A stretch of 64,000 bases of DNA, taken from positions 1 to 64,000 of the forward strand of contig JAKOTQ010000003.1 in the NCBI GenBank assembly GCA_029776205.1, read 5' to 3'. The notes under the pieces were generated by a model. It searched no databases and had not been told where the DNA came from. It saw only the letters and a program-made list of their open reading frames with translations. A program made the translations under genes and the position numbers. The first letter of the stretch is position 1, and the number at the start of each line of letters is the position of its first letter. Below are positions 44,246-53,230 of the stretch, piece after piece. The stretch is from Bacillota bacterium (GTDB lineage: Bacteria > Bacillota > UBA4882 > UBA8346).

Positions 44246-45139
44246 TTACCGGCCACCCCCTTCAGTTAAAAGTTGTTCCAGGATTTCAGGAATTGCCTTA
44301 GCCAAAATGGCTCCGGCAGTTTTGGGGGCAACCTTTCCCGGAAGTCCGGGCGCTAATATGGCTTTAACACCTAATGTTTCAGCAGCAATAAAATCAGTCC
44401 CGCCGGGCGGCGAGGCCAAATCAATAATCACCGTATCCCTGGAAACCAAACTCAAGATTCGGTCATCGAGGACCATCACCGGAACCGTATTAATGATCAG
44501 ATCAACGGCTGACACTGCAGTTGACAGTTGGTCATGGAGAACCGTCCTGCATCCCATCTCCCAGGCACGGGCCAGTAAATCGCGACGCCGGGCAGCAACC
44601 GTCACCGTTGCTCCCAATGCTTGAAACATCCGGGCTACAGTAACTCCAACCCGGCCGAATCCAATCACCAAAACCCGAGATCCATGAATGGTAATGGGTA
44701 AATTCTCCATCGCCAGTTGGATAGTGCCTTCAGCTGTAGGTATGGAATTTAAAATCGCGATTTCATCATTTTCGCCATATTCTTTAACAATGACCCCGGA
44801 TTCTGCTGCAATACGACGCCATTTTTCCGTCAAAGATCCGCTGAGCACGATCATTCCGGGCGACCATATGGACGAACAACTTCCGACATCAAGCAACTGG
44901 TCAACGGTTCGGCCACGAACCTTTCCTTGATCATTCATACCGCTGATCGGAAGTATGATTACCTGGACACCGGCAATGGCCTGTTCCAGGTTTTCACAAA
45001 AGGTCATCCCTTCACCCGCTTGGGATGGATGACCGAAAATTCTTACTTTCGCTCCAAATCCCGCTAAAGCGGCCGCTACCGCAATCTGACGCGAATCTCC
45101 GCCAATAACTGCGATCTCTGTATTTTGAATATGCTTCAC
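44246..45139 (-). CDS. dpaA: Dipicolinate synthase subunit A
   Basis: 297 residues from a GTG at 45139, supported by GGGGGG about eight bases upstream; the TTG at 45160 has no site. NAD-binding N-terminal part (IAVIGGDSRQIAVA) and second Rossmann domain (VLVIGFGRVGVTVARMFQALG), as in SpoVFA. Oxidises dihydrodipicolinate with DpaB. A 97-bp gap before it, larger than the others in the operon, holds a sigma-K-like promoter candidate. Confidence 0.94.
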   Translation of the reverse strand: MKHIQNTEIAVIGGDSRQIAVAAALAGFGAKVRIFGHPSQAGEGMTFCENLEQAIAGVQVIILPISGMNDQGKVRGRTVDQLLDVGSCSSIWSPGMIVLSGSLTEKWRRIAAESGVIVKEYGENDEIAILNSIPTAEGTIQLAMENLPITIHGSRVLVIGFGRVGVTVARMFQALGATVTVAARRRDLLARAWEMGCRTVLHDQLSTAVSAVDLIINTVPVMVLDDRILSLVSRDTVIIDLASPPGGTDFIAAETLGVKAILAPGLPGKVAPKTAGAILAKAIPEILEQLLTEGGGR

Positions 45140-45174
45140 CAGGTTTCCCCCCTTTTTCAAAAACAGGCTAATGT

Positions 45175-45203
45175 CAGTATATTCGGTGGAAGTTTTTAAG
45201 GTG
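45175..45203 (-). promoter_or_regulatory. Possible sigma-K-type promoter before dpaA
   Basis: On the minus strand CACC (-35, 45200-45203) and AATATACTG (-10, 45175-45183) with spacing near the sigma-K rule of AC-N17-CATAnnnTA; the -10 has two mismatches. It would allow mother-cell expression of dpaAB apart from the lysine riboswitch. Confidence 0.3.
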
Positions 45204-45236
45204 AAGCATCAACCGCTCAGCAGGTAGGCACTGAGA

Positions 45237-46043
45237 TCACTCGAAAAGAAAATGTTCTAACCCGTAAGTTAGTCCGGGACGACCCATGATTTTTTTGACT
45301 GCCAATGCAACACCGGGCATAAAGGACTCTCGGCTCAGCGAATCATGGCGGATCGTCAGGATTTGCCCTTCCCCGCCAAAAATAACCTCTTGATGAGCAA
45401 TTAAACCCGGCAGACGAACACTATGTAGATGGACACCATTCATTTCTCCGCCACGTACGCCTTTAATCTTCTCTTCACCGACGCAGCGTTCAGCGGCTTC
45501 ACCCCTGGCGGCCAAGATCATCTCTGCGGTTTTAATCGAAGTCCCTGAAGGAGCATCCAATTTTCGATCATGATGCAATTCGATGATCTCCACTTGCGAA
45601 AAATATTTGGCAGCCATCGCCGCAAACCGCATCATCAACAGTGCTCCTACAGCAAAGTTCGGAGCGATCAAGGCATTGGCTCGGTGGGTCTCACAAAGCT
45701 TCCGAATCTCTTCCAGATCGTTCTGGGAAATTCCGGTAGTCCCAACAACCACATGAACTCCGGCGCCAATGGCCGTACGAATATTATCCATCACTGCTGC
45801 AGGAGTCGTAAAGTCGACCATGACCTGAGGACGCCGGTTGGCAATGGCTTCAGTCAAACTGCCTTCAACCAAAATCCCGGTAGCATCGGCACCAACCACT
45901 TCGCCAATATCTTTCCCAATTTGGCCCTGATCCACCGCACCAACCAATTGCAATTGAACATCCTTCAGGACCATCTTCACAACTTCCTGGCCCATCCGGC
46001 CGCAACAACCGGAGACCAATACTCGGATTTTTTCCATCTTCAT
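45237..46043 (-). CDS. dapB: 4-hydroxy-tetrahydrodipicolinate reductase
   Basis: 268 residues (a start at 46037 would give 266; AAGGAG spacing is short for the first and long for the second). N-terminal SGCCGRMGQEV is the nucleotide-binding GxxGxxG, VGTTGIS the central turn, and HHDRKLDAPSGT the DapB substrate/catalytic signature. First gene of the operon controlled by the lysine riboswitch directly upstream. Confidence 0.95.
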   Translation of the reverse strand: MKMEKIRVLVSGCCGRMGQEVVKMVLKDVQLQLVGAVDQGQIGKDIGEVVGADATGILVEGSLTEAIANRRPQVMVDFTTPAAVMDNIRTAIGAGVHVVVGTTGISQNDLEEIRKLCETHRANALIAPNFAVGALLMMRFAAMAAKYFSQVEIIELHHDRKLDAPSGTSIKTAEMILAARGEAAERCVGEEKIKGVRGGEMNGVHLHSVRLPGLIAHQEVIFGGEGQILTIRHDSLSRESFMPGVALAVKKIMGRPGLTYGLEHFLFE

Positions 46044-46060
46044 TCAGCTCCTTATAAAAG

Positions 46061-46290
46061 AAAAAAGATTGGCAATTACCAACCTTCGACTATCGTGTAA
46101 CCGAAAATCAACCGGCGGCAAGATAGCTCTCCACCCGAAGGTGACAGTACCGGGATTATTCATCTTCGGTACCAGCCGGAGTCTGGCAAACCCCAACTTC
46201 GGCAAAATATCCTTTCATCAGGTTTCAACAGCCCCGCCGGCCTCCGCCTGACTACTCATCTATTTTGCGCCTCTACTCTACCCCATCAGA
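46061..46290 (-). promoter_or_regulatory. Lysine riboswitch (L-box) with terminator
   Basis: Read on the minus strand, the leader has the L-box core in order: AGAGGCGCAAAATAGATGAG then TAG, TGATGAAAGG followed by TTTGCCGAAG, ACTGTCACC, and GGTGGAGAGCTATC. These match the Bacillus lysC element. Downstream, AAGGTTGG / CCAATCTT forms a hairpin (46066-46086) followed by six T, i.e. transcription termination when lysine is bound. It controls dapB and, by position, dpaA, dpaB, aspartokinase and dapA. Confidence 0.94.
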
Positions 46291-46337
46291 GCCTTTCATA
46301 TACACCATATGAACGCTCTTCAACGTATGAAATTGGA

Positions 46338-46369
46338 TAAAAAAAGAGAAGTTCCAAAACTTCTCTTCC
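46338..46369 (-). terminator. Terminator after ymxH
   Basis: AAGAGAAGTT / AACTTCTCTT perfect stem, minus-strand tail TTTTTTTATCC; separates ymxH from the lysine riboswitch. Confidence 0.85.
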
Positions 46370-46417
46370 ATTTTCCTATAAAACAGCGTTCATGTCAAGT
46401 ATTCTTTATTCGAACCG

Positions 46418-46660
46418 TTAATTGACTTCCGCCTCATCTGTTTCAAATAAAATCAATTCCTGACTGATCTTCCGGATTTGCTTCCAGGGGATAGTACGAT
46501 GTCCCGTTTCGACGCCGCCCCAGCCATGAGTTGTCACGATCAACGCTTCCACCATACCGGTCTCTGTATTAATCAGGAGCTCCCAATCTTTGATCCGTTC
46601 CAATCGCTCTCCGCTTTTCAATTCAATGACTTCTTTACCTTCCAAATCACTGGCCCGCAC
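46418..46660 (-). CDS. ymxH: YlmC/YmxH-family PRC-barrel sporulation protein
   Basis: 80 residues from a GTG at 46660 (AAGGAGGGG upstream). A single PRC-barrel: SDLEGKEVIEL at the start and the WKQIRKISQELILF end are typical of YlmC/YmxH. In Bacillus ymxH lies between mlpA and spoVFA; here it precedes dapB-dpaAB, keeping part of that order. Function unknown; the family is tied to sporulators. Confidence 0.85.
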   Translation of the reverse strand: MRASDLEGKEVIELKSGERLERIKDWELLINTETGMVEALIVTTHGWGGVETGHRTIPWKQIRKISQELILFETDEAEVN

Positions 46661-46996
46661 GCCGATCCCCTCCTTATAGAAGGATATGTCACTTCAGCTA
46701 ATTTTAGAAGAAAGCAGAAGCTTAAGATTGGTTGACAGTTGACAGCTAGCATGGAACCTAAGCCCAAAATGGTTCCTGTCTCCTAACTCCTCTATGTGCT
46801 GTGCACTGCTTACTGCGAACTGTAAACCCGAAACAAAAAAATTGTCACCTTTCACCTATGTGAGAAAGAAATTTCCCTTTTTCCCGAACCAAAGTATTCG
46901 TCCAAAAATACTATAGTACTGAGGCATGAGGCTTAAATCATCTGGACTCACGTCAGAATTTAAGCACTGCACTTCATAGATGAAAGAGGTGGAATT
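46661..46996. repeat. Intergenic region with word repeats
   Basis: GGTTGACAGTTGACAGC (46728), GTTCCTGTCTCCTAACTCC (46784), GTGCTGTGCACTGCTTACTG (46797) and CGAACTGTAAACC. These words recur in other spacers. A GCATGAGGC (46923) relates to the GAGGCACGAGG word at 60.5 kb. The region also has to hold divergent promoters for ymxH and the LysM gene. Confidence 0.7.
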
Positions 46997-48376
46997 ATGG
47001 CAAGACAATGTCCTCCCGGAACGACTGCCTATACAGTGCGTGCCGGTGATACCTTTTATGAACTCGCCCGCCGTTTTAATACAACGGTGGCTGCAATAAT
47101 GGCTGCCAATCCAGGGGTTAACCCTAATCAACTCCAAATTGGTCAAACCATCTGCATCCCGGGGCAACAACCGCCGTCAACCTGTCCGGCCGGTAGTATG
47201 CCTTATGTCATTCGGGCGGGAGATACATTATTTGCATTAGCCCAACGATTTAACACAACGGTCAATGCCATTTTGGCCATTAATCCAGGACTGGATCCCA
47301 ACCGGCTCCAGATCGGGCAGACCATCTGCATCCCGGGGCAACAGCCGCCGTCAACCTGTCCGGCAGGTAGTACGCCTTATGTGATTCGGGCGGGAGATAC
47401 ATTATATGTATTAGCCCAACGATTTAACACCACGGTCAATGCCATCCTGGCCATTAATCCAGGACTGGATCCCAACCGGCTCCAGATCGGGCAGACTATC
47501 TGCATCCCGGGGCAACAGCCGCCGTCAACCTGTCCGGCAGGTAGTACACCTTATGTGATTCGGGCAGGAGATACATTATTTGCATTAGCCCAACGATTTA
47601 ACACCACGGTCAATGCCATCCTGGCCATTAATCCAGGATTGGATCCCAACCGGCTCCAGATCGGGCAGACTATCTGCATCCCGGGGCAACAACCGCCGTC
47701 AACCTGTCCGGCAGGTAGTACACCTTATGTGATTCGGGCAGGAGATACATTATATGTATTAGCCCAACGATTTAACACCACGGTCAATGCCATCCTGGCC
47801 ATTAACCCGGGCCTCGATCCTAACCGGCTCCAGATCGGGCAGACTATCTGCATCCCGGGGCAACAACCGCCGTCAACTTGTCCGGCCAATAGCTTCGCCT
47901 ACGTCATCAAAGCCGGGGACAACTTATATATGCTCGCTTTACGATATGGCACCACAGTCGACGCTATCCTGGCCATTAATCCAGGACTCGATCCTAACCG
48001 GCTGCAAATCGGGCAAACCATCTGTATACCGGGAGTCCCACCCACAACATGCCCGCCTGGCAGCATAACCTATACAATTCAATCCGGAGATACATTGTTC
48101 ACTATTGCCACACGTTATAATGTAACAGTCAACGCCATCCTGGCGGCCAATCCGGGACTGGATCCCAACAATCTCCGGGTTGGGCAAATCATCTGCATCC
48201 CAGGAGGAACTCCCACTTGTCCGCCCAACACCACATCCTATACCGTAAAGGCCGGAGATACCTTCTTCCGTATCGCCAGAGCCCATAATGTATCTCTGGA
48301 TGCATTACTGGCAGCCAACCCCGGTATTGATCCGGACCGTCTCCAAGTCGGCCAGGTGATCTGCATCCCCAATTAA
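46997..48376 (+). CDS. Protein of eight LysM repeats, likely spore coat or wall bound
   Basis: 459 residues (ribosome site GAGGTGG). Eight LysM modules from end to end, each YxIxAGDTLxxLAxRFNTTVxAILAxNPGLDPNxLxIGQxICIPG, joined by QQPPSTCPAGS-type linkers. There is no signal peptide and no catalytic domain. Each unit has two Cys (TCP and ICIP), giving about 16 regularly placed Cys. Leaderless, Cys-rich LysM proteins are typical of spore coat/cortex assembly (SafA-like), so a mother-cell role is likely. Modules 2-5 are nearly identical; 1 and 6-8 are diverged. Confidence 0.9.
   Translation: MARQCPPGTTAYTVRAGDTFYELARRFNTTVAAIMAANPGVNPNQLQIGQTICIPGQQPPSTCPAGSMPYVIRAGDTLFALAQRFNTTVNAILAINPGLDPNRLQIGQTICIPGQQPPSTCPAGSTPYVIRAGDTLYVLAQRFNTTVNAILAINPGLDPNRLQIGQTICIPGQQPPSTCPAGSTPYVIRAGDTLFALAQRFNTTVNAILAINPGLDPNRLQIGQTICIPGQQPPSTCPAGSTPYVIRAGDTLYVLAQRFNTTVNAILAINPGLDPNRLQIGQTICIPGQQPPSTCPANSFAYVIKAGDNLYMLALRYGTTVDAILAINPGLDPNRLQIGQTICIPGVPPTTCPPGSITYTIQSGDTLFTIATRYNVTVNAILAANPGLDPNNLRVGQIICIPGGTPTCPPNTTSYTVKAGDTFFRIARAHNVSLDALLAANPGIDPDRLQVGQVICIPN
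47168..47872 (+). repeat. Four near-identical 174-bp tandem units within the LysM gene
   Basis: The linker CCGTCAACCTGTCCGGC recurs with a 174-bp (58-residue) period, for example GGCAGGTAGTAC at 47362, 47536 and 47710. Units alternate between TTATTTGCATTAGCCC and TTATATGTATTAGCCC versions, so the array seems to have grown by doubling a two-unit block. Confidence 0.85.
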
Positions 48377-48392
48377 TAGCCCTTCAGAAACA

Positions 48393-48427
48393 ATGAAGCG
48401 GGGTTCTTCCCCGCTTCTTCTATTTAG
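48393..48427 (+). terminator. Terminator after the LysM gene
   Basis: GAAGCGGGG-ttctt-CCCCGCTTC followed by TTCTATTT. Confidence 0.8.
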
Positions 48428-48428
48428 G

Positions 48429-49007
48429 TTAACTATCACCTTTATTATCTTGCAGCATTTGCTGTTTCTGTTCCGGGCTTTCAAATATGCCGAGCCAGTC
48501 ACAGACTTCATAGGCAAAATCGACAAAAGCCCGGCCTTCCGCCGTAATCACATGACCATCCACCACGACCCGCTTTTTCACAAAACGATGACGGGGGTAA
48601 GGGTCGGGAACGCCCAAATCCTGGATATGCTTCTCTGAACAAGACGTGGTAAATTGATGCTGATCCAAAATACCGGCTCTGCCTAAAAACTGAGGAGCAA
48701 AACAAATGGCAGCCAACAACTTTTGCTGGTGGTCCAATTGCTGAATCAGTTCAGTCAACCCCAGAGGCTGCTCCTGAATGGGTCCCCCCGGGAGGATCAA
48801 CGCTTCAACATCCGTTTGATCCATTGTTAAGGCCTCGGCAAGCGTCATATGTGGCACATATACCAAACCAGCCTGGCTCATCAACGGTTCCTTATTAACA
48901 GCCACGCTGATGATTTCTTTCCGGCCTAATTTCCGTAACCGGTGTAATAATAAGGTGACTTCAAAATCAGCCATCTCCGGATAAATAAAACATAAAATCT
49001 TACCCAT
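48429..49007 (-). CDS. DJ-1/PfpI-family protein
   Basis: 192 residues from ATG 49007 (GGAGG upstream). Flavodoxin-like fold with nucleophile Cys102 in LLAAICFAPQFLGRAG and the Glu near the N-terminus (YPEMADFE). Closest in feel to the DJ-1 branch (ThiJ). Possible roles are glyoxalase/deglycase-like or stress protection; not resolvable. It lies 60 bp after the C-GCAxxG gene. Confidence 0.85.
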   Translation of the reverse strand: MGKILCFIYPEMADFEVTLLLHRLRKLGRKEIISVAVNKEPLMSQAGLVYVPHMTLAEALTMDQTDVEALILPGGPIQEQPLGLTELIQQLDHQQKLLAAICFAPQFLGRAGILDQHQFTTSCSEKHIQDLGVPDPYPRHRFVKKRVVVDGHVITAEGRAFVDFAYEVCDWLGIFESPEQKQQMLQDNKGDS

Positions 49008-49067
49008 TCTGAATCCTCCAATCCAACTCAACCTGGTACTCGATGGGCTGTGCACTACGGATTGAAA

Positions 49068-49475
49068 CTATTGACATTCGCGCTCAACGATCCGATCCAA
49101 AATATCCGCTGCTTTCTGGATAACCGGACGGCATTTTACCTCTTCATTGCGGTATTTCGCTTTAAGGGGAGCACAATCCAGATCCCCCATCTCCCGACGA
49201 TACTCATTGAACAATTCTCGCGTCAATTGCTTGATCCGGTCGCTTTCATGCGCCCGTTCCTTAACCGTCAGTTTGCCTAAAACCATTAAAGCGCCGGTCA
49301 ATGCACCGCAGGTTTTGCCAATTGCCATCCCACCACCAAAAGCGGCCGCCATCTTCAGGGCTTCATCATCCAAATTCAGGCCATAAGCCTGATTGGCTCC
49401 ACGCAGAATCGTCTCCGCACAATTTAAATCTTCGGCAATACCATAACCTGCTTTAATAAGATCTCCCAGTCTCAT
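49068..49475 (-). CDS. C-GCAxxG-C-C family redox-like protein
   Basis: 135 residues from ATG 49475 (GAAAGGAG upstream). Conserved Cys pattern: LNCAETIL, the central GKTCGALTGAL (GxxCGALxGA), and C-terminal DCAPLK and KCRPVIQKAADIL. This matches the C_GCAxxG_C_C family, often annotated as redox-active or metal-binding; function unestablished. In one direction with DJ-1-like and PhzF-like genes. Confidence 0.85.
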   Translation of the reverse strand: MRLGDLIKAGYGIAEDLNCAETILRGANQAYGLNLDDEALKMAAAFGGGMAIGKTCGALTGALMVLGKLTVKERAHESDRIKQLTRELFNEYRREMGDLDCAPLKAKYRNEEVKCRPVIQKAADILDRIVERECQ

Positions 49476-49577
49476 TCGAAATCTCCTTTCAATGACTGTC
49501 AAAACTCAGAGTATGAGCTACTGACCCAATGTACGACTATCCCACTTGTGCCTCATTTTTCTCCTGCCCTTTACTTT

Positions 49578-50468
49578 TCACACCAGCTCGCCCCGGGCAA
49601 CCATAAATACTTGGCCGCCAACTTCAACCTCAATATCACGACGGGAAGCATCTGCTTTCAAATGCAATACCGACGGACGGCCGATCTCCATCCCCTGTTC
49701 GACCCGGATTTGGAATTGATCGGTCCCGAAATAACGATATTTGGCCAAATAACCGGCTAAGCACCCATTGGCGCTGCCAGTGGCTGGATCTTCCGGTATC
49801 CCTAAGCAATCGACGAACACCCGCACATTTAGGTTATTTCCTTCATCATAAACCTCCGGGCAAAAAACCAGTACATCCTTGGTAGTACTTGATTCGGTCA
49901 ATGCCGCTAACAACTGTTGATTAACCCGTGCTTTTTTAATATCCGCCAAATGACATAAAGGAACAATAATGAAAGGTAACCCGGTAGATACTTCTTGGAT
50001 GGGATAACGGAAATCGATAGCTTCCGACGGAAGCCCGAGAGCTTCCGCCATCTTCTCCCGTTCGAAACTCAGCCCGAAAAAGGGAGGATTTTGCTTCATC
50101 CAGATAATTTCTTCATTCGTCGCCTCAGTATCAAAGGACACCGGAATCTGGCCAACAGGCAAGTTCAAACAGATCCTGTCCACAGGCTGTTGAAGGATTT
50201 CCTGCCGAATGACCCATGCCGTACCCAATGTGGGATGGCCGGCAAAAGGCACTTCCGTGACCGGAGTAAATATCCGGACATCATAACCCCCGTCCCGCTC
50301 TTCTTCAGAGAGAATAAATGTGGTTTCGGAATAATTCATCTCCTTGGCCAACTGCTGCATTTCTGCAGTTGTTAACCGGTTACCGCTACGAATCACCGCT
50401 AATTGATTGCCACAGTATTTCGCCTCGGCAAATACATCCACGATATAAAAGATGATACCTTTTGTCAT
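49578..50468 (-). CDS. PhzF-family isomerase-like protein
   Basis: 296 residues. The catalytic Glu48 is in MNYSETTFI, and GHPTLGTAW, VDCLGIPEDPATGSANGCL are the PhzF signatures (two diaminopimelate-epimerase-like halves). Members act as isomerases on small carboxylates; outside phenazine operons substrates are unknown. No phenazine genes nearby. Lies 28 bp after the aminotransferase gene, ribosome site GAGGTGG. Confidence 0.9.
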   Translation of the reverse strand: MTKGIIFYIVDVFAEAKYCGNQLAVIRSGNRLTTAEMQQLAKEMNYSETTFILSEEERDGGYDVRIFTPVTEVPFAGHPTLGTAWVIRQEILQQPVDRICLNLPVGQIPVSFDTEATNEEIIWMKQNPPFFGLSFEREKMAEALGLPSEAIDFRYPIQEVSTGLPFIIVPLCHLADIKKARVNQQLLAALTESSTTKDVLVFCPEVYDEGNNLNVRVFVDCLGIPEDPATGSANGCLAGYLAKYRYFGTDQFQIRVEQGMEIGRPSVLHLKADASRRDIEVEVGGQVFMVARGELV

Positions 50469-50496
50469 TAATCCACCTCAAACCCTGCGACAGACT

Positions 50497-51711
50497 TTAT
50501 TGATGATAGGATCTTAGGAAGGTTTCAACCCGATCCAATGCCACTTGAAGATCGGGTAAAGACGGTAAGAAAACCACCCGGAAATGATCCGGCTCAAACC
50601 AGTTAAATCCGGTTCCCTGAACCAATAAAACATGCTGATCTATTAACAAATCTAAAACGAATTTCTGATCATCCCGAATATTAAAACGGGCTACATCAAT
50701 CTTCGGGAAAAGATACAAAGCTCCTTTCGGTTTTACACAGGACAACCCCGGAATCTCATTAATCCGTTTCCAGGCATAACTCCGCTGTTCATAAAGGCGC
50801 CCGCCGGGGCAGATCAAATCTTCGATGGACTGGTGCCCTTCCAAAGCAGCTTTAATGGTGTACTGGGCCGGAACATTACTGCAAAGCCGCATCGAACACA
50901 ACATATTCAATCCTTCCAAGTAACCCTTAGCCATCGCCCGATTGCCGCTGATCACCATCCATCCGGCACGAAAACCGGCAATCCGATGGGATTTGGATAA
51001 GCCGTTTAGCGTGATAAAGAGCGTATCCTCAGACAAAGAGGCAATGGAGTAATGCTTGATGCCGTCATAGGTGATCTTATCATAGATTTCATCAGCAAAA
51101 ACGATCAATTGATGCTTAACGGCCAGATCCACAATGCCTTGGAGAATTTCCAGAGGATACACCGCACCGGTGGGATTGTTCGGATTGATAAGAACGATCC
51201 CTTTTGTTTTAGGAGTGATCTTTTTACGGATATCGTCTAAATCCGGATTCCAATCCGAACTTTCATCACAACGGTAATGAACTGCAGTCCCGCCAGCCAG
51301 GTTCACTGCAGCGGTCCATAAAGGATAATCAGGCGCAGGTATCAGGATCTCATCGCCGTTATCCAACAATCCCTGCATCGTAATCATGATCAATTCACTG
51401 ACGCCATTTCCGACATAAATATCGCCTAAATCAATATTGCGGATTCCTTTGCTCCGATGATATTCCAATATGGCCTGACGGGCCTCGAGAATACCCCGGG
51501 AGTCAGAATAACCATGGGCATGGGATAAATGGGTATGCATCGCATCTAATATCTCCGGCGGCGCTTCAAATTGAAAGGGTGCCGGATTTCCGATATTCAA
51601 TTTAATAATCTTATGTCCTTGGGCTTCCATCCGGTTCGCTTCATCCATGACCGGCCCTCGGATATCATAACAAACATTATCCAGCTTCCTTGACTTCTCA
51701 AAATTACGCAT
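50497..51711 (-). CDS. AlaT-type aspartate/alanine aminotransferase
   Basis: 404 residues. Class I/II PLP aminotransferase: NIGNPAPFQFE at the N-terminus, LINPNNPTGAVYP, and Schiff-base Lys in LNGLSKSHRIAGFRAGW. The NPAPFxFEAP start is typical of AlaT, which makes alanine from pyruvate and glutamate. Placed after the MocR regulator gene and before PhzF, all in one direction, so MocR may control it. Confidence 0.88.
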   Translation of the reverse strand: MRNFEKSRKLDNVCYDIRGPVMDEANRMEAQGHKIIKLNIGNPAPFQFEAPPEILDAMHTHLSHAHGYSDSRGILEARQAILEYHRSKGIRNIDLGDIYVGNGVSELIMITMQGLLDNGDEILIPAPDYPLWTAAVNLAGGTAVHYRCDESSDWNPDLDDIRKKITPKTKGIVLINPNNPTGAVYPLEILQGIVDLAVKHQLIVFADEIYDKITYDGIKHYSIASLSEDTLFITLNGLSKSHRIAGFRAGWMVISGNRAMAKGYLEGLNMLCSMRLCSNVPAQYTIKAALEGHQSIEDLICPGGRLYEQRSYAWKRINEIPGLSCVKPKGALYLFPKIDVARFNIRDDQKFVLDLLIDQHVLLVQGTGFNWFEPDHFRVVFLPSLPDLQVALDRVETFLRSYHQ

Positions 51712-51766
51712 AAAAATTGACCTCCATCTTCTTGAAGACTTAATCTATATCTTTTTCGGACTCCGC

Positions 51767-53230
51767 TCATCCTGATTGAATCCGTCGGACAGCTTCTCCG
51801 ATTACCGCAAAACCCTTTTCCATTATGTCCGGAGTCACCCGGGAAATACCCAACCGGAACGTATGCTTACCATCGGATGGGTTGACAAAAAAGATATCTC
51901 CAGGCATAAACAAGACTTGGTTGCGATACGCTTCAGCCAATACCTGCCGGGCATCGAGGGATGGTTCCAACTCAATAAAAATGTGCAGTCCTCCTTCTCC
52001 CCAGACTTTGCGGCAGGGGATCAACTGCCGGGCTAATTCCACCGCCCGCTGATGTCGTTCCCGATAAACCTTGCGGGCTTTTTTCAAATACTTTTCAAAT
52101 TGGCCGGTGTGTAAATATTCATAAAGAATCGCCTGGTCAAGAAAGGAAGTATGAATATTTAGGCTCCGTTTGATGCTTTCCAGATATGAAATCAGGCGGG
52201 CATCGGCCATAATCCAACCCACTCGGAGCCCGGGAAACAAAATTTTTGAAAAACTTCCGAGATAAATCATGCCATTGGCGTTATCTGCCAATGCCATCAT
52301 CGGGGCCACATGAGCCCCGGAATACCGCAGTTCTTCATTGAATCCATCCTCAACCACCGGCACCCGATACTCTTGAAACTGCTCCAGGACAGCTTTGCGT
52401 TTTTCCGGCGACATCACAATACCGGTGGGATTGTGATAAGAGGGAATCAGGTAACCCAGCTTAACCCTTTGCGCAGCTAAAACCCGCCGAAGTTCCTCCA
52501 CATCCATACCGTCATCTTGCAAAGGAATCCCGATAATCTCCAGTCCCGCCAAACGCATGATCTTCAATGCTGTATTATGCGTCGGATTTTCACAGATGAT
52601 CCGGTCACCGGGACGGGTCAACGCCGACAGCACCAGATTAAACCCTTCGGTAAAACCATTGGTGACTAAAATATCTTTGCCGTCGGGCGAAACCCCTTTA
52701 GCTTTCATATATTGCTTTAAGTAATCCAACAAATAGCGATAACCTTGAGCATACCCGTAATTCAGCAGCTTTTCGCCTTCAACGGCCACCCGGTTTAAAA
52801 AAGAACGTTTCACATCATCCATCTCAAACAATTGAGGGTCCGGCGCAATGCTTTTAAAGGAAAGATATCCCTTTTCCCACTTCAGTTCTTTTTTTTCAAT
52901 ATCCAGATCCACTGCTGTTCGGGCATAATCGGTCATCATCGCTTCCCAATCGTAGAGAACACCGGTTTTTTCAGACTGTGGCGACTGTGGCGTTTGCATG
53001 GTCACAAAAGCGCCCTGCCCTTGAATGATTTGGACAAACCCGTCGTCTTCTAGATATTGATAAGCTTGGGTGACCGTATTGCGGCTCACATTAAGAATAG
53101 CAGCCAATTCCCGGGTAGCCGGCAGCCGTACACCGGACTGCAACACTCCCGAAAAAATTAGCTCCTTCAGATAATCTCTGATTTGAAGATATGCCGGACG
53201 ATGAGCGTCAAGCTTCAGATCATTAAACAT
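51767..53230 (-). CDS. MocR-type regulator (GntR helix-turn-helix fused to aminotransferase)
   Basis: 487 residues. Residues about 8-78 are a GntR winged helix (RLPATRELAAILNVSRNTV, GFVQIIQGQGAFV). Residues about 115-480 are a fold-type I aminotransferase domain with PLP Lys in GSFSKILFPGLRVGW and PSYHNPTGIVM. Such proteins sense PLP or amino acid adducts and regulate neighbouring genes. The aminotransferase gene 55 bp downstream is the probable target. Confidence 0.92.
   Translation of the reverse strand: MFNDLKLDAHRPAYLQIRDYLKELIFSGVLQSGVRLPATRELAAILNVSRNTVTQAYQYLEDDGFVQIIQGQGAFVTMQTPQSPQSEKTGVLYDWEAMMTDYARTAVDLDIEKKELKWEKGYLSFKSIAPDPQLFEMDDVKRSFLNRVAVEGEKLLNYGYAQGYRYLLDYLKQYMKAKGVSPDGKDILVTNGFTEGFNLVLSALTRPGDRIICENPTHNTALKIMRLAGLEIIGIPLQDDGMDVEELRRVLAAQRVKLGYLIPSYHNPTGIVMSPEKRKAVLEQFQEYRVPVVEDGFNEELRYSGAHVAPMMALADNANGMIYLGSFSKILFPGLRVGWIMADARLISYLESIKRSLNIHTSFLDQAILYEYLHTGQFEKYLKKARKVYRERHQRAVELARQLIPCRKVWGEGGLHIFIELEPSLDARQVLAEAYRNQVLFMPGDIFFVNPSDGKHTFRLGISRVTPDIMEKGFAVIGEAVRRIQSG

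Noticed and set aside
47168-47872. CRISPR or satellite repeat
   Set aside because: 174-bp units are in frame within the LysM gene and encode protein modules.
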